From Lutibacter sp. (GTDB taxonomy: Bacteria > Bacteroidota > Bacteroidia > Flavobacteriales > Flavobacteriaceae): a DNA stretch of 12,743 nt. A program made the position numbers and the translations under genes. The stretch lies in assembly GCA_021647265.1 (NCBI GenBank), contig JAKIVA010000063.1:1-12743 (forward strand), written 5' to 3'. Positions 5,037 to 12,743 of this stretch are shown in pieces. The notes below the pieces were generated by a model, which searched no databases, was not told the origin of the DNA, and worked only from the letters and a program-made list of their open reading frames with translations. The first letter of the stretch is position 1, and each line of letters begins with the position of its first letter.

Positions 5037-7559
5037 ACCTTTAGGTTTATTTCTATTCATTTCTAACATATCAATGTTTACAGGTTCCACACCTAAAAAA
5101 TATTTACTGAAATAATCTGCTTTTAACCAGAAAAAATATTCGGTCATTTTTCCGTAACCATGTCGTTGTCCTGGCATTAACATAAAATCAAAACGCTTGT
5201 TTGCTTTTATTAATGCATCTGCCATTCTAATAGTTGATCCCGGATGCACGTTGTTATCAATATCACCTGTAACAAGCATTAAGTGCCCTTTTAAATTGTT
5301 AGCTAATTCCTGATTGACATCTATCTTGTATTTATACGAAATTTTGCCTTCCTCATCTATTTCTTCTTTTACACCATGATGCGTTTCACTCCACCAACTG
5401 TTGTATATGGTGTTGTCATGATTCCCAGAGGAAGAAACAGCTACTTTAAAAAAATAAGGATAAACCAACATTGCAGCAGTTGACATAAAACCGCCTCCTG
5501 AATGTCCAAATATTCCTACTTTATCAATATCAATAAATGGGAATTTGTCAGCCAATTGTTCAGCAACATATTTTTTATCAGCCAAACCGTAATCTCTTAA
5601 ATTTCCATACCCATAATTATGATACCATTTTGAACGATCAGGATGACCTCCTCTGTTCCCTAGTGTTACAACAACAAAACCTACTTGAGCCAAACGATCG
5701 GTTCTGTTCATTCTTATTGAAAATGATTTGGCTACAGCTTCTGTTTGTGGCCCTGGATATACGTATTCAATTAAAGGATACACTTTGGTAGAATCAAAAT
5801 CATACGGTTTATACATCACACCATAAATATCAGTAATTCCATCATCTGCTTTCATTTTAAATGGTTCTGGAAACTTATAACCCGTTGCAAATAACTGAGA
5901 TAAATCGGCTGTTTCTAATTGCATTATAACATTTCCATTATTATCTCTTAATTCAGATTTTGGTATTGTATTAACTCTTGAATAATTACTCACAAAGTAT
6001 TTATTGGAGTCGGACATACTAATGCTTGTATTATAATCTCCCGAATTTATACTTCGTAAATTTGTTCCATTTAAATTAATACGATACAAGTGGGCATAAT
6101 AAGAGTCCTGACTTTTATTAACGCCATTTGCAGTAAAATACAAAACACGTTCTTTTTCATCAATGTTTATAAAATCATCAACATGGTAGGAACCTTGTGT
6201 AATTTGTTTTTTTAAATTTCCCTTTGTATCATACAGATAAAAATGCGCCCAACCATCGCGCTCAGACCAATGCAACATTTCTTGTTCGTTATTAAATAAC
6301 ACTAAATCTTTTGATTCAATATAAGTATTAAAACGTTCTTTAATTAAAACCGTAACTTCACCTGTATTTATATCTGCAACACATATATCTAATTTTTTAC
6401 GATCTCTACTAATGGTGTTGAAATATATTTTATTTTTTTTAGAAAGCAACAGCGATGGTTTAAATTTATCATCTTGATTTGCCTTTTTAATAGGTGCTCT
6501 ATATACAGAAATACTTTGTTGTTTAATTGTGTCTAATTTAACTTTTACAACTCCTTTAGAAGGAATATCGAAAATTAGTAATTCATTTTTAAAATATTCT
6601 TGTTCACCGGGCATATGATATTTATAAGTCTCAAGTGTTGGTCTTTTCTTAGAAACAGAATTTATTACCCACAAATCTTTAATGTCCCTTAAATCTCTTT
6701 TTTGGAAAACAAATTTTTTAGAATCACGAGACCAAGTGCCCCAAATTTCTTTTCTATCATCTTTTTTTTCTTCTTTTGTTTCGTTATTTTCTCCTCTTGA
6801 CTCTCCTCCGTATCCAAAATTTTCTACACCATCCTTAGTCCATTGATGTTCAACAATTGTTGTGTCTTTTTCATCTTTCACAGCTTTTAAAAAGTTTTCT
6901 TTATTCATCCAATATAAATTGTAGTTTTTAGAGTACAATACTATTGAACTATCTGGTGCTATATTTGCCCATTTTTTAATATCCTTTTCTTCTTTCTTAT
7001 TATCTATTACTATTAGTTTATTACCTCCTAATTTGTATTCAAAGTGATACACTTTCTTCTCCATTTTAGGTTTTTCAGTTGCTTTCTTTGCTGTTTCTGT
7101 TGAATCAATTTTTACTTCTTTTTCATTTTTTTCAATGGCTTTAACTTCTTCAGTAGCGGTTACTCTAAAACGTATGGCTGTTTCATTCTTAACAAACTCA
7201 AATTTAAATTTTGGTAAATGCTGTGCATCATAGGGATCTTTTGTTATTTCAGTTAGCCATTTTGCCATTTTTTCATTATCAAAAAGTGCAATTTTTGTTT
7301 TTTTATCAGCATCTACTAAATAATAATTTGAGCCTTCAGTAGTTTTATATTGATACCAAAAACGGTTTCTTTTTTTTAGCCAATGTGGTTTAACGGTAGT
7401 TGAATGTACCAATTTTGCTAAATTTTCAGGTGAATATTTTGCTGCTAATCTGTAATTTGGAAGTGGTGTTTCTTTAGTTAATTGCTCATTTGCATAACGT
7501 TGTGCGAAAACAAAGGTTGAACTTATGATTAGCAAGAGTAACAGTATCGTTTTTCTCAT
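5034..7559 (-). CDS. secreted S9 family (DPP IV/prolyl oligopeptidase-like) serine peptidase
   Basis: The 841-residue protein starts with a signal peptide (hydrophobic 4-18, ending VFAQ), so it acts in the periplasm or at the cell surface. Residues from about 30 to 610 form the DPP IV-type beta-propeller region. Residues from about 620 to the end form the alpha/beta-hydrolase domain. The catalytic triad is intact: Ser687 in GHSGGG, Asp768 in GDIDNNVHP and His800 in GQRHGYG. The family removes short N-terminal peptides, usually after proline. The exact cut (di- or tripeptidyl) is not visible, though MPGEQEYF in the propeller resembles the segment carrying the glutamate that binds the free N-terminus. 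Two Lys/Glu-rich stretches near residues 140-170 and 260-275 look like surface loops. The leader holds an 8-2-8 inverted repeat. It is a single gene, convergent with rseP. Confidence 0.93.
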   Translation of the reverse strand: MRKTILLLLLIISSTFVFAQRYANEQLTKETPLPNYRLAAKYSPENLAKLVHSTTVKPHWLKKRNRFWYQYKTTEGSNYYLVDADKKTKIALFDNEKMAKWLTEITKDPYDAQHLPKFKFEFVKNETAIRFRVTATEEVKAIEKNEKEVKIDSTETAKKATEKPKMEKKVYHFEYKLGGNKLIVIDNKKEEKDIKKWANIAPDSSIVLYSKNYNLYWMNKENFLKAVKDEKDTTIVEHQWTKDGVENFGYGGESRGENNETKEEKKDDRKEIWGTWSRDSKKFVFQKRDLRDIKDLWVINSVSKKRPTLETYKYHMPGEQEYFKNELLIFDIPSKGVVKVKLDTIKQQSISVYRAPIKKANQDDKFKPSLLLSKKNKIYFNTISRDRKKLDICVADINTGEVTVLIKERFNTYIESKDLVLFNNEQEMLHWSERDGWAHFYLYDTKGNLKKQITQGSYHVDDFINIDEKERVLYFTANGVNKSQDSYYAHLYRINLNGTNLRSINSGDYNTSISMSDSNKYFVSNYSRVNTIPKSELRDNNGNVIMQLETADLSQLFATGYKFPEPFKMKADDGITDIYGVMYKPYDFDSTKVYPLIEYVYPGPQTEAVAKSFSIRMNRTDRLAQVGFVVVTLGNRGGHPDRSKWYHNYGYGNLRDYGLADKKYVAEQLADKFPFIDIDKVGIFGHSGGGFMSTAAMLVYPYFFKVAVSSSGNHDNTIYNSWWSETHHGVKEEIDEEGKISYKYKIDVNQELANNLKGHLMLVTGDIDNNVHPGSTIRMADALIKANKRFDFMLMPGQRHGYGKMTEYFFWLKADYFSKYFLGVEPVNIDMLEMNRNKPKG

Positions 7560-7573
7560 AATTGTGGTAGTTG

Positions 7574-7591
7574 TTATAGATTTATCTATAA
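7574..7591. repeat. 8-2-8 inverted repeat in the leader of the S9 peptidase gene
   Basis: TTATAGAT-TT-ATCTATAA (7574-7591) is a perfect dyad 15 bases upstream of the ATG at 7559. It could be an operator or a small RNA hairpin near the start codon. A loose promoter-like sequence, TATGGTTTG (minus strand, 7624-7616), lies upstream, one base longer than TAnnTTTG, so the dyad would be transcribed. The dyad is seen; the role is unknown. Confidence 0.45.
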
Positions 7592-7657
7592 ATTTCCTTA
7601 AATCTATTTACATAACAAACCATATTATAAACTTTATTATTATTTTAACAGTTGAGC

Positions 7658-7686
7658 AAAAAAAAACCTCGCAAAAACGAGGTTTT
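7658..7686 (-). terminator. intrinsic terminator of the atpD-atpC operon
   Basis: On the minus strand AAAACCTCG and CGAGGTTTT (9 bp, 7686-7678 with 7671-7663) enclose a 6-base loop. The stem runs into nine consecutive T residues (7666-7658). It starts 24 bases after the atpC stop codon, a textbook intrinsic terminator position. Confidence 0.9.
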
Positions 7687-7709
7687 AATAAAATATTATC
7701 TATTAAAAG

Positions 7710-7988
7710 TTAATCGGCAAGTATAATTACTTTATTTTCTTTCATTTCAATAGTACCACTTTTTATTTGTAGCGTAAATTCATCTTTATCATTTGTGAAT
7801 TTATCTTCAAACTCTTCTTCTATTTTAATATTGTTCCCTTTAAATTTCACATTCCCTTCAACAAGTAAGGATACAATTGGAGCGTGATTATTTAACATTT
7901 GGAATTCTCCATTAATACCTGGAACTGACACCAATTGGACTTCAGTATGTAATAAGGTTGCTTCTGGTGTTACTATTTCTAAAATCAT
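7710..7988 (-). CDS. atpC: F1 ATP synthase epsilon subunit, short form
   Basis: The epsilon subunit belongs to the central stalk of the F1 ATP synthase and contacts gamma and the c-ring. The 92-residue product has the N-terminal beta-sandwich pattern: LEIVTPEATLLHTEV, SVPGINGEFQMLNNHAPIVSLL (family core G-x-x-G-x-x-x-x-x-x-H-A-P) and a C-terminal GTIEMKENKVIILAD strand. It ends there, without the C-terminal two-helix domain of the longer (about 130-140 aa) epsilon subunits that inhibits ATP hydrolysis. Short epsilons are known in this phylum, so this is not a truncation. It lies 16 bases downstream of atpD on the same strand, and a clear terminator follows. Confidence 0.94.
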   Translation of the reverse strand: MILEIVTPEATLLHTEVQLVSVPGINGEFQMLNNHAPIVSLLVEGNVKFKGNNIKIEEEFEDKFTNDKDEFTLQIKSGTIEMKENKVIILAD

Positions 7989-8004
7989 AGTTTAAAATTG
8001 TCTA

Positions 8005-9513
8005 TTATACTTCAGCCAACATTTTTTCTCCTGCATCAATTGCTTCTTGAATTGATCCTCTAAGGTTAAATGCAGCTTCTGGATATTTATCTAACTCACC
8101 ATCTAAAATCATATTAAATCCTTTAATAGTATCTTTAATATCAACTAAAACTCCAGGTATTCCAGTAAATTGCTCTGCAACATGGAATGGTTGAGATAAG
8201 AAACGTTGTGCTCTACGTGCTCTATGTACTGCAATTTTATCTTCTTCAGATAACTCTTCCATACCTAAAATAGCAATAATATCTTGTAATTCTTTATAAC
8301 GTTGTAATAGTTCTTTAACACGTTGTGCACAATCGTAATGTTCATTTCCTAAAATCTCAGCTGTTAAAATTCTCGAAGTAGAATCTAATGGGTCTACTGC
8401 TGGATAAATACCTAACTCTGCAATTTTACGAGATAAAACTGTTGTTGCATCTAAATGCGCAAATGTTGTTGCAGGAGCTGGATCTGTTAAATCATCTGCA
8501 GGTACATAAACCGCTTGTACAGATGTAATTGAACCATTTTTTGTTGAAGTAATACGTTCTTGCATTGCACCCATCTCAGTTGCCAGAGTTGGTTGATAAC
8601 CTACTGCAGATGGCATACGACCTAGTAATGCAGACACTTCTGAACCAGCTTGTGTAAAACGAAAAATATTATCAACAAAGAATAATACATCTTTTCCTTG
8701 TCCCTCACCAGCACCATCACGGAAATACTCCGCAATTGTTAAGCCTGATAACGCTACACGAGCACGAGCTCCAGGAGGTTCATTCATTTGTCCAAAAACA
8801 AAGGTTGCTTTAGATTCTTTCATTCCTTTTTTATCAACTTTTGATAAATCCCATCCTCCTTCTTCCATTGAATGCATAAAGTCATCACCATATTTTATAA
8901 TGCCTGATTCTAACATTTCTCTTAAAAGGTCATTTCCTTCACGTGTTCTTTCTCCTACACCAGCAAAAACGGATAGACCACCGTGACCTTTTGCTATATT
9001 ATTAATTAGCTCCATAAGTAAAACTGTTTTACCTACACCTGCTCCTCCAAACAATCCAATTTTTCCACCTTTTGCATAAGGTTCAATTAAATCAATTACC
9101 TTTATTCCGGTATATAGCACTTCGGTAGAAGTAGATAAATCTTCAAATTTTGGAGCTTGCCTATGAATAGGCAACCCATTTTTACCTTCTTTAGGTAAAT
9201 TTCCTAATCCATCAATAGCATCTCCAATTACATTAAATAAGCGTCCATAAATATCATCTCCAATAGGCATTTGAATTGCGTTTCCAGTAGCAACCACTTC
9301 TGTTCCTCTACTCAATCCATCTGTAGAATCCATTGATATTGTTCTAACAGTATCTTCTCCAATATGAGATTGTACCTCTAATACTAATAAAGAACCGTCT
9401 TCTCTTGTAATTTCTAATGAATCATACAATTTTGGAAGTTCATTTTCAGATTTAAATTCAACATCAATAACTGGACCTATAATTTGTGCAACTTTACCTG
9501 TAACTTTTGCCAT
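8005..9513 (-). CDS. atpD: F1 ATP synthase beta subunit
   Basis: The catalytic subunit of F1 makes ATP on the cytoplasmic face of the inner membrane. In this 502-residue protein the P-loop is GGAGVGKT (156-163), the catalytic glutamate is Glu188 in GERTREG, and the Walker B strand is DVLFFVDNIFRF. The phosphate-loop region is ALSGLTIAEYFRDG and the DELSEED-type lever reads EELSEED. The YGDDFMHSMEEGGWDLSKV insert after GERTREG is typical of Bacteroidota beta subunits. All motifs are intact. It forms a two-gene operon with atpC. The genes for a, b, c, delta, alpha and gamma are absent here, the split arrangement seen in flavobacteria. A TATCTTTG promoter element lies 62-69 bases upstream of the ATG. 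Confidence 0.98.
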   Translation of the reverse strand: MAKVTGKVAQIIGPVIDVEFKSENELPKLYDSLEITREDGSLLVLEVQSHIGEDTVRTISMDSTDGLSRGTEVVATGNAIQMPIGDDIYGRLFNVIGDAIDGLGNLPKEGKNGLPIHRQAPKFEDLSTSTEVLYTGIKVIDLIEPYAKGGKIGLFGGAGVGKTVLLMELINNIAKGHGGLSVFAGVGERTREGNDLLREMLESGIIKYGDDFMHSMEEGGWDLSKVDKKGMKESKATFVFGQMNEPPGARARVALSGLTIAEYFRDGAGEGQGKDVLFFVDNIFRFTQAGSEVSALLGRMPSAVGYQPTLATEMGAMQERITSTKNGSITSVQAVYVPADDLTDPAPATTFAHLDATTVLSRKIAELGIYPAVDPLDSTSRILTAEILGNEHYDCAQRVKELLQRYKELQDIIAILGMEELSEEDKIAVHRARRAQRFLSQPFHVAEQFTGIPGVLVDIKDTIKGFNMILDGELDKYPEAAFNLRGSIQEAIDAGEKMLAEV

Positions 9514-9575
9514 TACTTTAACTATTTATTTTTTAGATATTTAACCTTTTTAGCCTAATCTCAATTTTAAAGGTG

Positions 9576-9583
9576 CAAAGATA
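9576..9583 (-). promoter_or_regulatory. -7 element of the atpD-atpC promoter
   Basis: TATCTTTG on the minus strand (9583-9576) is an exact TAnnTTTG match, followed by CAC. It predicts a start near 9570 and a leader of about 56 bases. There is no clear TTTG -33 element. In the leader, ACCTTT (9544-9549) and AAAGGT (9569-9574) can pair over a long loop, probably by chance. Confidence 0.6.
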
Positions 9584-9623
9584 GTTTTTTGATTTTATTT
9601 TTAAAAATTTTTATACCTTTTTT

Positions 9624-9661
9624 AAAAAAAAGAAACGCTCTAATAATTTAGAGCGTTTCTT
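9624..9661 (-). terminator. intrinsic terminator of the TonB receptor gene
   Basis: AAGAAACGCTCTAA (9630-9643) and its perfect complement (9648-9661) form a 14-bp stem with a TAAT loop. On the minus strand the stem is followed by eight T residues (9631-9624, partly shared with the stem base). It begins 21 bases after the stop codon of the receptor gene and isolates it from atpD. Confidence 0.92.
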
Positions 9662-9682
9662 AATTGTAATATTTATTATTTA

Positions 9683-12484
9683 TTATGGATTAATTGTCCA
9701 AGATACATAATATTGTGAACCTATGCTTCCAACACCTGGTGCGCTAATATATTCTTTTCCTCCAAGATTAGCACCTCCTATTTTAAATGTAGATTTAAAA
9801 GAAGGAACTGAATAACTAACTTGTGCATCAACAACAGTTCTAGCATCAACCATAGTATCTACAAATGATGATTGCCATAAGTATACGTCACTCCATCTTA
9901 CATTAACCATAAACCCTAGGTTTTCAGTAACGCTAGCATTACCAAAAGATACTTTAACCTTATTTTCTGGCGTGTTAAATCCTGCTTCATAATCTGGATC
10001 TGACGCTTGATTAAAATCAAGTTTTGCATAAGTGTAGTTTATCCCAAAGCTATAACCTCCAAATACTTTAGTTGTTAAACCAAAAGTTCCTCCATAAGAT
10101 GATATATCTGCAGAAGAGTTTGTATAAATTTGAAATGGTTTATAATCTCCATTTCCTAAAGCTATTAAAGCATTTGGTAATTGAACTACTGGGTGAATAT
10201 CAGAAAAATCAGCTTGACCATAATAAGGTACCAAAACTGTTTTGTTTCCAATAAAATCTTGATATTGATTATAATAAGCACTAATATCTAATGCTAATTT
10301 CCCAAAACCAGCTCTATATCCAACTTCAAAAGCTGTAACTCTTTCAGGTTTTACATAATCAAAATTAGCTTTTTCAGGTGCTCCCGCTAATACAGAAGAT
10401 AAAGAAAATGCATTTTCATAGGCATCTCTTCCTGTTAATTGAACTGACGCTGGGAAACCTAAAAATTGTCCTGTCCCACTAACTGCTTGTGGTGCACTTG
10501 TATATCTATCTAAATTATCTGGTGCAGAACCAATTAAAATAGCTCTACCTGCATCTAAACCAATATATTGATCTTGCGTTGTTGGATTTCTAAACCCTGT
10601 TTGAATAGAAGCTCTTAAATTACGTGTTTTCCCTTCTCCCAAAGAATAAGAAACGGAAAGTCTTGGAGAATAGTTCCCATCAAAATTTTTGGCTTTATCA
10701 TAACGTATAGAACCTGTAAATTTAAGTCTGTCGTCAACAAATTTCTTTTGTGTTTGCATATAAATACCATACTCATTATAATTTATTGGGCCATCATAAT
10801 CCGTAAAAATAGTCCCACTAGAATTTAATGAATATTGTCTCCAAGACCCACCCACTTGAACATCAGCAAAGTCAATAATATCTCTAAAATTATAATTAAC
10901 ATCTCCGTGGTAAATTTTTGTTCTGTCTTGAAACTTAGCTCCTGTAGCCAAATTAGGGTCAGACGTAACTTGATCCAAAGCTTCATTAAAAGCTGCTGTA
11001 CCAGGAACCAAAGCTCCTGTTTGAGCAAATGCTCTTGCTTGTTGGTGAATTGCATTAGGGTCTGGTGTTCCTCCAGCTAAAATTGTCCCTACATAAGTTT
11101 GAACATAAGCGCCAGCATATTCTGTAAACCACTGTACGTCTGATTTCCAACGTCTGTTTAAATTAATTGCAGCAAAACGACTGTCAAAAGAATCTCCAGC
11201 ATCTTCATCGGTAATATATCCTCTAACAAAGAAATTATCTCCTTTAACTTCTAGTTTATGTTGTTGCATAAAGAAATTTTTGATAGAATATCTATTTGCT
11301 CCTTGATAAATAGTACTTCCTTTTCCAAATTTAGCGTTATAGCTTATTTCAACATTATTATCAAATGGTCTATAATTTAAAGAAATATCAACTTTAGCAC
11401 TTTGGGCAACATAATCCATTAAGTCAACCTCTTTATAACCTGTTCTAGACACTGTTGTAGCTCCCATAGTTGAAGCTATAAATGCTGGAACACCATTAGC
11501 AAGTGCTATTTCTTCAAAGTTTAACGATGTAGAAACTTCATCTCCATAAATATTTAATCCATCATAATTTGGATCATCTCTTGTTGCTCCTGGATTTGCA
11601 TAGTCTTCATAATCCGTTGCATACCAATCAGTCCCTCTTAGAAATGAAAATGATGCTTTTGCAGCAAACTTATCACTAAATTTATGCGCCATTCTAATTC
11701 CAACATCTGTGAAATTATTATCTCCAGCTGCTTTTTGAGAAGTTAATCCTGTTTTCACATAAGTACTAATTCCTTCTGAATCAAATGGGTTTTTACTTGT
11801 CATAAATAAAATACCATTAAATGCATTCGCTCCATATAAAGCTGAAGAGGCTCCTGGTAATAATTCTATAGAGTTTATATCTAACTCAGACATTCCTAAT
11901 AAGTTTCCTAAATTAAAGTTTAATGCTGGTGAAGAATTATCCATACCATCAACCAATTGCATAAAACGTGTATTTGCAAAAGTTGCAAACCCTCTTGTAT
12001 TAATAGATTTAAAAGTTAAACTATTTGTATTTACATCAACTCCTTTTAAATTTTCTAAACCATCGTAAAAACTTGGTGAAGATGTATTTCTAATGGCTCT
12101 AACATCCATATGCTCAATAGAAACAGGTGATTCTAAAATCCGTTCTGGTGTTCTTGAAGCTGACACAATAACTTCATCTAATGCTGTTGCTGATTCTTCA
12201 AGAGAAACATTAACTTTTTGATTATTTTGAGTAATTTCAACTTTTACTGTCGTAAACCCTATTAGAGAAACTGCTATTGTAAAAGGAGGGTTTTGAGTTA
12301 CCGTTAATGAAAAATTCCCATCAAAATCGGTTGTAGTTCCAATAGATTTCCCTACTACTTTTATGTTTGCTCCCGGTATTGGTTGCTCAGTTTTTGCTTC
12401 TTTAATAGTACCTGAAATTGTGGTTTGAGCCACCATTACCGATCCTACAAAAAATACAAAAATAACACTTAATAATTTTTTCAT
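9683..12484 (-). CDS. TonB-dependent outer-membrane receptor with carboxypeptidase-regulatory-like N-domain
   Basis: A 933-residue outer-membrane importer powered by TonB-ExbBD. The signal peptide ends at about residue 19 (SVMVA-Q). Residues 22-97 form a carboxypeptidase-regulatory-like domain (TISGTIKEAKTEQPIPGANIKV, TDFDGNFSL). A TonB-box-like segment, ALDEVIVSAS, follows near 101-110. A plug domain spans about 115-235, with NTRGFATF and ELLPGASSALYGANAFNGIL typical of that fold. The rest is a 22-strand-type beta-barrel ending in a terminal strand, YYVSWTINP. No susD partner flanks it, so it is not a standard SusC/SusD pair, and the substrate cannot be told from sequence. It is a single gene with its own promoter and terminator. 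Start choice is clear: the only ATG directly before the signal peptide, with AGGA eight bases upstream. Confidence 0.94.
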   Translation of the reverse strand: MKKLLSVIFVFFVGSVMVAQTTISGTIKEAKTEQPIPGANIKVVGKSIGTTTDFDGNFSLTVTQNPPFTIAVSLIGFTTVKVEITQNNQKVNVSLEESATALDEVIVSASRTPERILESPVSIEHMDVRAIRNTSSPSFYDGLENLKGVDVNTNSLTFKSINTRGFATFANTRFMQLVDGMDNSSPALNFNLGNLLGMSELDINSIELLPGASSALYGANAFNGILFMTSKNPFDSEGISTYVKTGLTSQKAAGDNNFTDVGIRMAHKFSDKFAAKASFSFLRGTDWYATDYEDYANPGATRDDPNYDGLNIYGDEVSTSLNFEEIALANGVPAFIASTMGATTVSRTGYKEVDLMDYVAQSAKVDISLNYRPFDNNVEISYNAKFGKGSTIYQGANRYSIKNFFMQQHKLEVKGDNFFVRGYITDEDAGDSFDSRFAAINLNRRWKSDVQWFTEYAGAYVQTYVGTILAGGTPDPNAIHQQARAFAQTGALVPGTAAFNEALDQVTSDPNLATGAKFQDRTKIYHGDVNYNFRDIIDFADVQVGGSWRQYSLNSSGTIFTDYDGPINYNEYGIYMQTQKKFVDDRLKFTGSIRYDKAKNFDGNYSPRLSVSYSLGEGKTRNLRASIQTGFRNPTTQDQYIGLDAGRAILIGSAPDNLDRYTSAPQAVSGTGQFLGFPASVQLTGRDAYENAFSLSSVLAGAPEKANFDYVKPERVTAFEVGYRAGFGKLALDISAYYNQYQDFIGNKTVLVPYYGQADFSDIHPVVQLPNALIALGNGDYKPFQIYTNSSADISSYGGTFGLTTKVFGGYSFGINYTYAKLDFNQASDPDYEAGFNTPENKVKVSFGNASVTENLGFMVNVRWSDVYLWQSSFVDTMVDARTVVDAQVSYSVPSFKSTFKIGGANLGGKEYISAPGVGSIGSQYYVSWTINP

Positions 12485-12516
12485 AATTTCCTATATAGTA
12501 TTGATTAACATAACCG

Positions 12517-12543
12517 CAAAATACAAATTTTTTCTAATTCCAA
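12517..12543 (-). promoter_or_regulatory. probable promoter of the TonB receptor gene
   Basis: On the minus strand TTGG (12543-12540) is followed after 16 bases by TATTTTG (12523-12517), a one-base-short version of TAnnTTTG. The predicted leader is about 27 bases and carries AGGA close to the ATG. The placement fits a Bacteroidota -33/-7 pair. Confidence 0.5.
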
Positions 12544-12557
12544 TTAAATAATGGGAT

Positions 12558-12591
12558 AAAAAAAAGCGTATAATATATTTATACACTTTTT
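12558..12591 (-). terminator. terminator of the right-edge surface-protein gene
   Basis: GTATAA (12568-12573) pairs with TTATAC (12579-12584) around a 5-base loop. After one C/A mismatch the stem continues with AAAAG / CTTTT. On the minus strand eight T residues follow (12565-12558). It begins about 25 bases after the stop codon of the partial gene, so it most likely ends that transcript. Confidence 0.65.
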
Positions 12592-12601
12592 ATTTTAAGA
12601 A

Positions 12602-12615
12602 TATGATAATTATCA
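12602..12615. promoter_or_regulatory. second copy of the feo-region palindrome TATGATAATTATCA
   Basis: The 14 bases TATGATAATTATCA are identical to 2816-2829 in front of feoA and contain the perfect 12-base palindrome TGATAATTATCA. Here the site overlaps the TGA stop codon of the right-edge gene. It lies about 60 bases upstream of the TonB receptor promoter, on the far side of a terminator. It may be a Fur-type site, but the position is not that of a simple operator. Confidence 0.3.
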
Positions 12616-12743
12616 GTCCGTTACAAAACTCCAAATTTGCCCAATAGTTTGACCTCCTTTATCATCTTTTACCACTACTTTCCAATAGTACGTTGTAGAA
12701 GCTGTTAAATTTACATCTAAGGTATTTGTAGTTAGATTTGATG
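12613..12743 (-). CDS. C-terminal end of a surface protein with a fibronectin-III/Ig-like domain (partial)
   Basis: The last 42 codons of a leftward gene enter from the right edge and stop at TGA (12615-12613). The peptide contains LTASTTYYWKVVVKDDKGG and ends GQIWSFVTD, the final strands of a fibronectin type III-like or related Ig-like beta-sandwich common in Bacteroidota extracellular proteins. The chain ends with the domain and has no type IX secretion C-terminal signal after it, so the protein is more likely a lipoprotein or otherwise anchored; this is inference, as the N-terminus is outside the window. It is on the same strand as the TonB receptor gene but separated from it by a hairpin with a T-run, so it is probably not in the same operon. 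Confidence 0.75.
   Translation of the reverse strand, partial: SNLTTNTLDVNLTASTTYYWKVVVKDDKGGQTIGQIWSFVTD

Noticed and set aside
9683..12484. SusC of a polysaccharide utilisation locus
   Set aside because: There is no susD, glycoside hydrolase or sensor gene beside it, and a terminator separates it from the neighbours. A general TonB-dependent receptor is all that can be supported.
12602..12615. Operator directly controlling the TonB receptor promoter
   Set aside because: It lies about 60 bases upstream of the -33 element, beyond the terminator of the previous gene, and overlaps that gene's stop codon. It was kept only as a low-confidence shared motif.

Overview
The window looks like chromosomal DNA of a marine-type Flavobacteriaceae (phylum Bacteroidota). 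It is AT-rich. Most genes lack Shine-Dalgarno sequences. Several upstream regions carry the Bacteroidota -7 element TAnnTTTG. The gene families (carboxypeptidase-regulatory-domain TonB receptor, S9B peptidase, feoA-feoB-Cys-rich peptide, atpD-atpC apart from the rest of the ATP synthase) are typical of that group. The genus cannot be fixed from this sequence.

Layout, left to right. (1) Positions 1-307: the first 14 codons of a leftward gene (possibly an IS982-type transposase, weakly supported), preceded by a nested inverted repeat and a sigma70-like promoter. The rest, to 307, is non-coding and contains a tight hairpin repeat at 188-207. (2) Positions 308-2759, minus strand: a ferrous-iron uptake operon, feoA-feoB-FeoB-associated Cys-rich peptide, with TAATG overlaps at both junctions. 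A promoter with Fur-like palindromes lies just upstream. (3) 2830-3507, minus: an SCO1/SenC-type copper chaperone. (4) 3664-4977, plus: rseP, the site-2 protease, full length but interrupted by one in-frame TAG at codon 128. (5) 5034-7559, minus: a secreted S9 (DPP IV-like) peptidase, convergent with rseP across a shared hairpin terminator. (6) 7710-9513, minus: atpD-atpC (F1 beta and a short epsilon). (7) 9683-12484, minus: a TonB-dependent receptor with its own promoter and terminator. (8) 12613-12743, minus: the C-terminal end of a surface protein with a fibronectin-III-like domain.

Most of the window is ordinary core metabolism, cell envelope and metal handling: Fe(II) uptake, copper delivery to cytochrome oxidase, ATP synthesis, peptide degradation in the periplasm or at the surface, and outer-membrane import. 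Only rseP is on the plus strand. The points most worth a second look are the amber codon in rseP, the symmetrical inverted-repeat/promoter structure at the left edge, and the palindromic operator candidates around feoA. One 14-mer from the feo region recurs at 12602. I see no tRNA, rRNA, CRISPR array or complete mobile element, and no convincing new multigene system.
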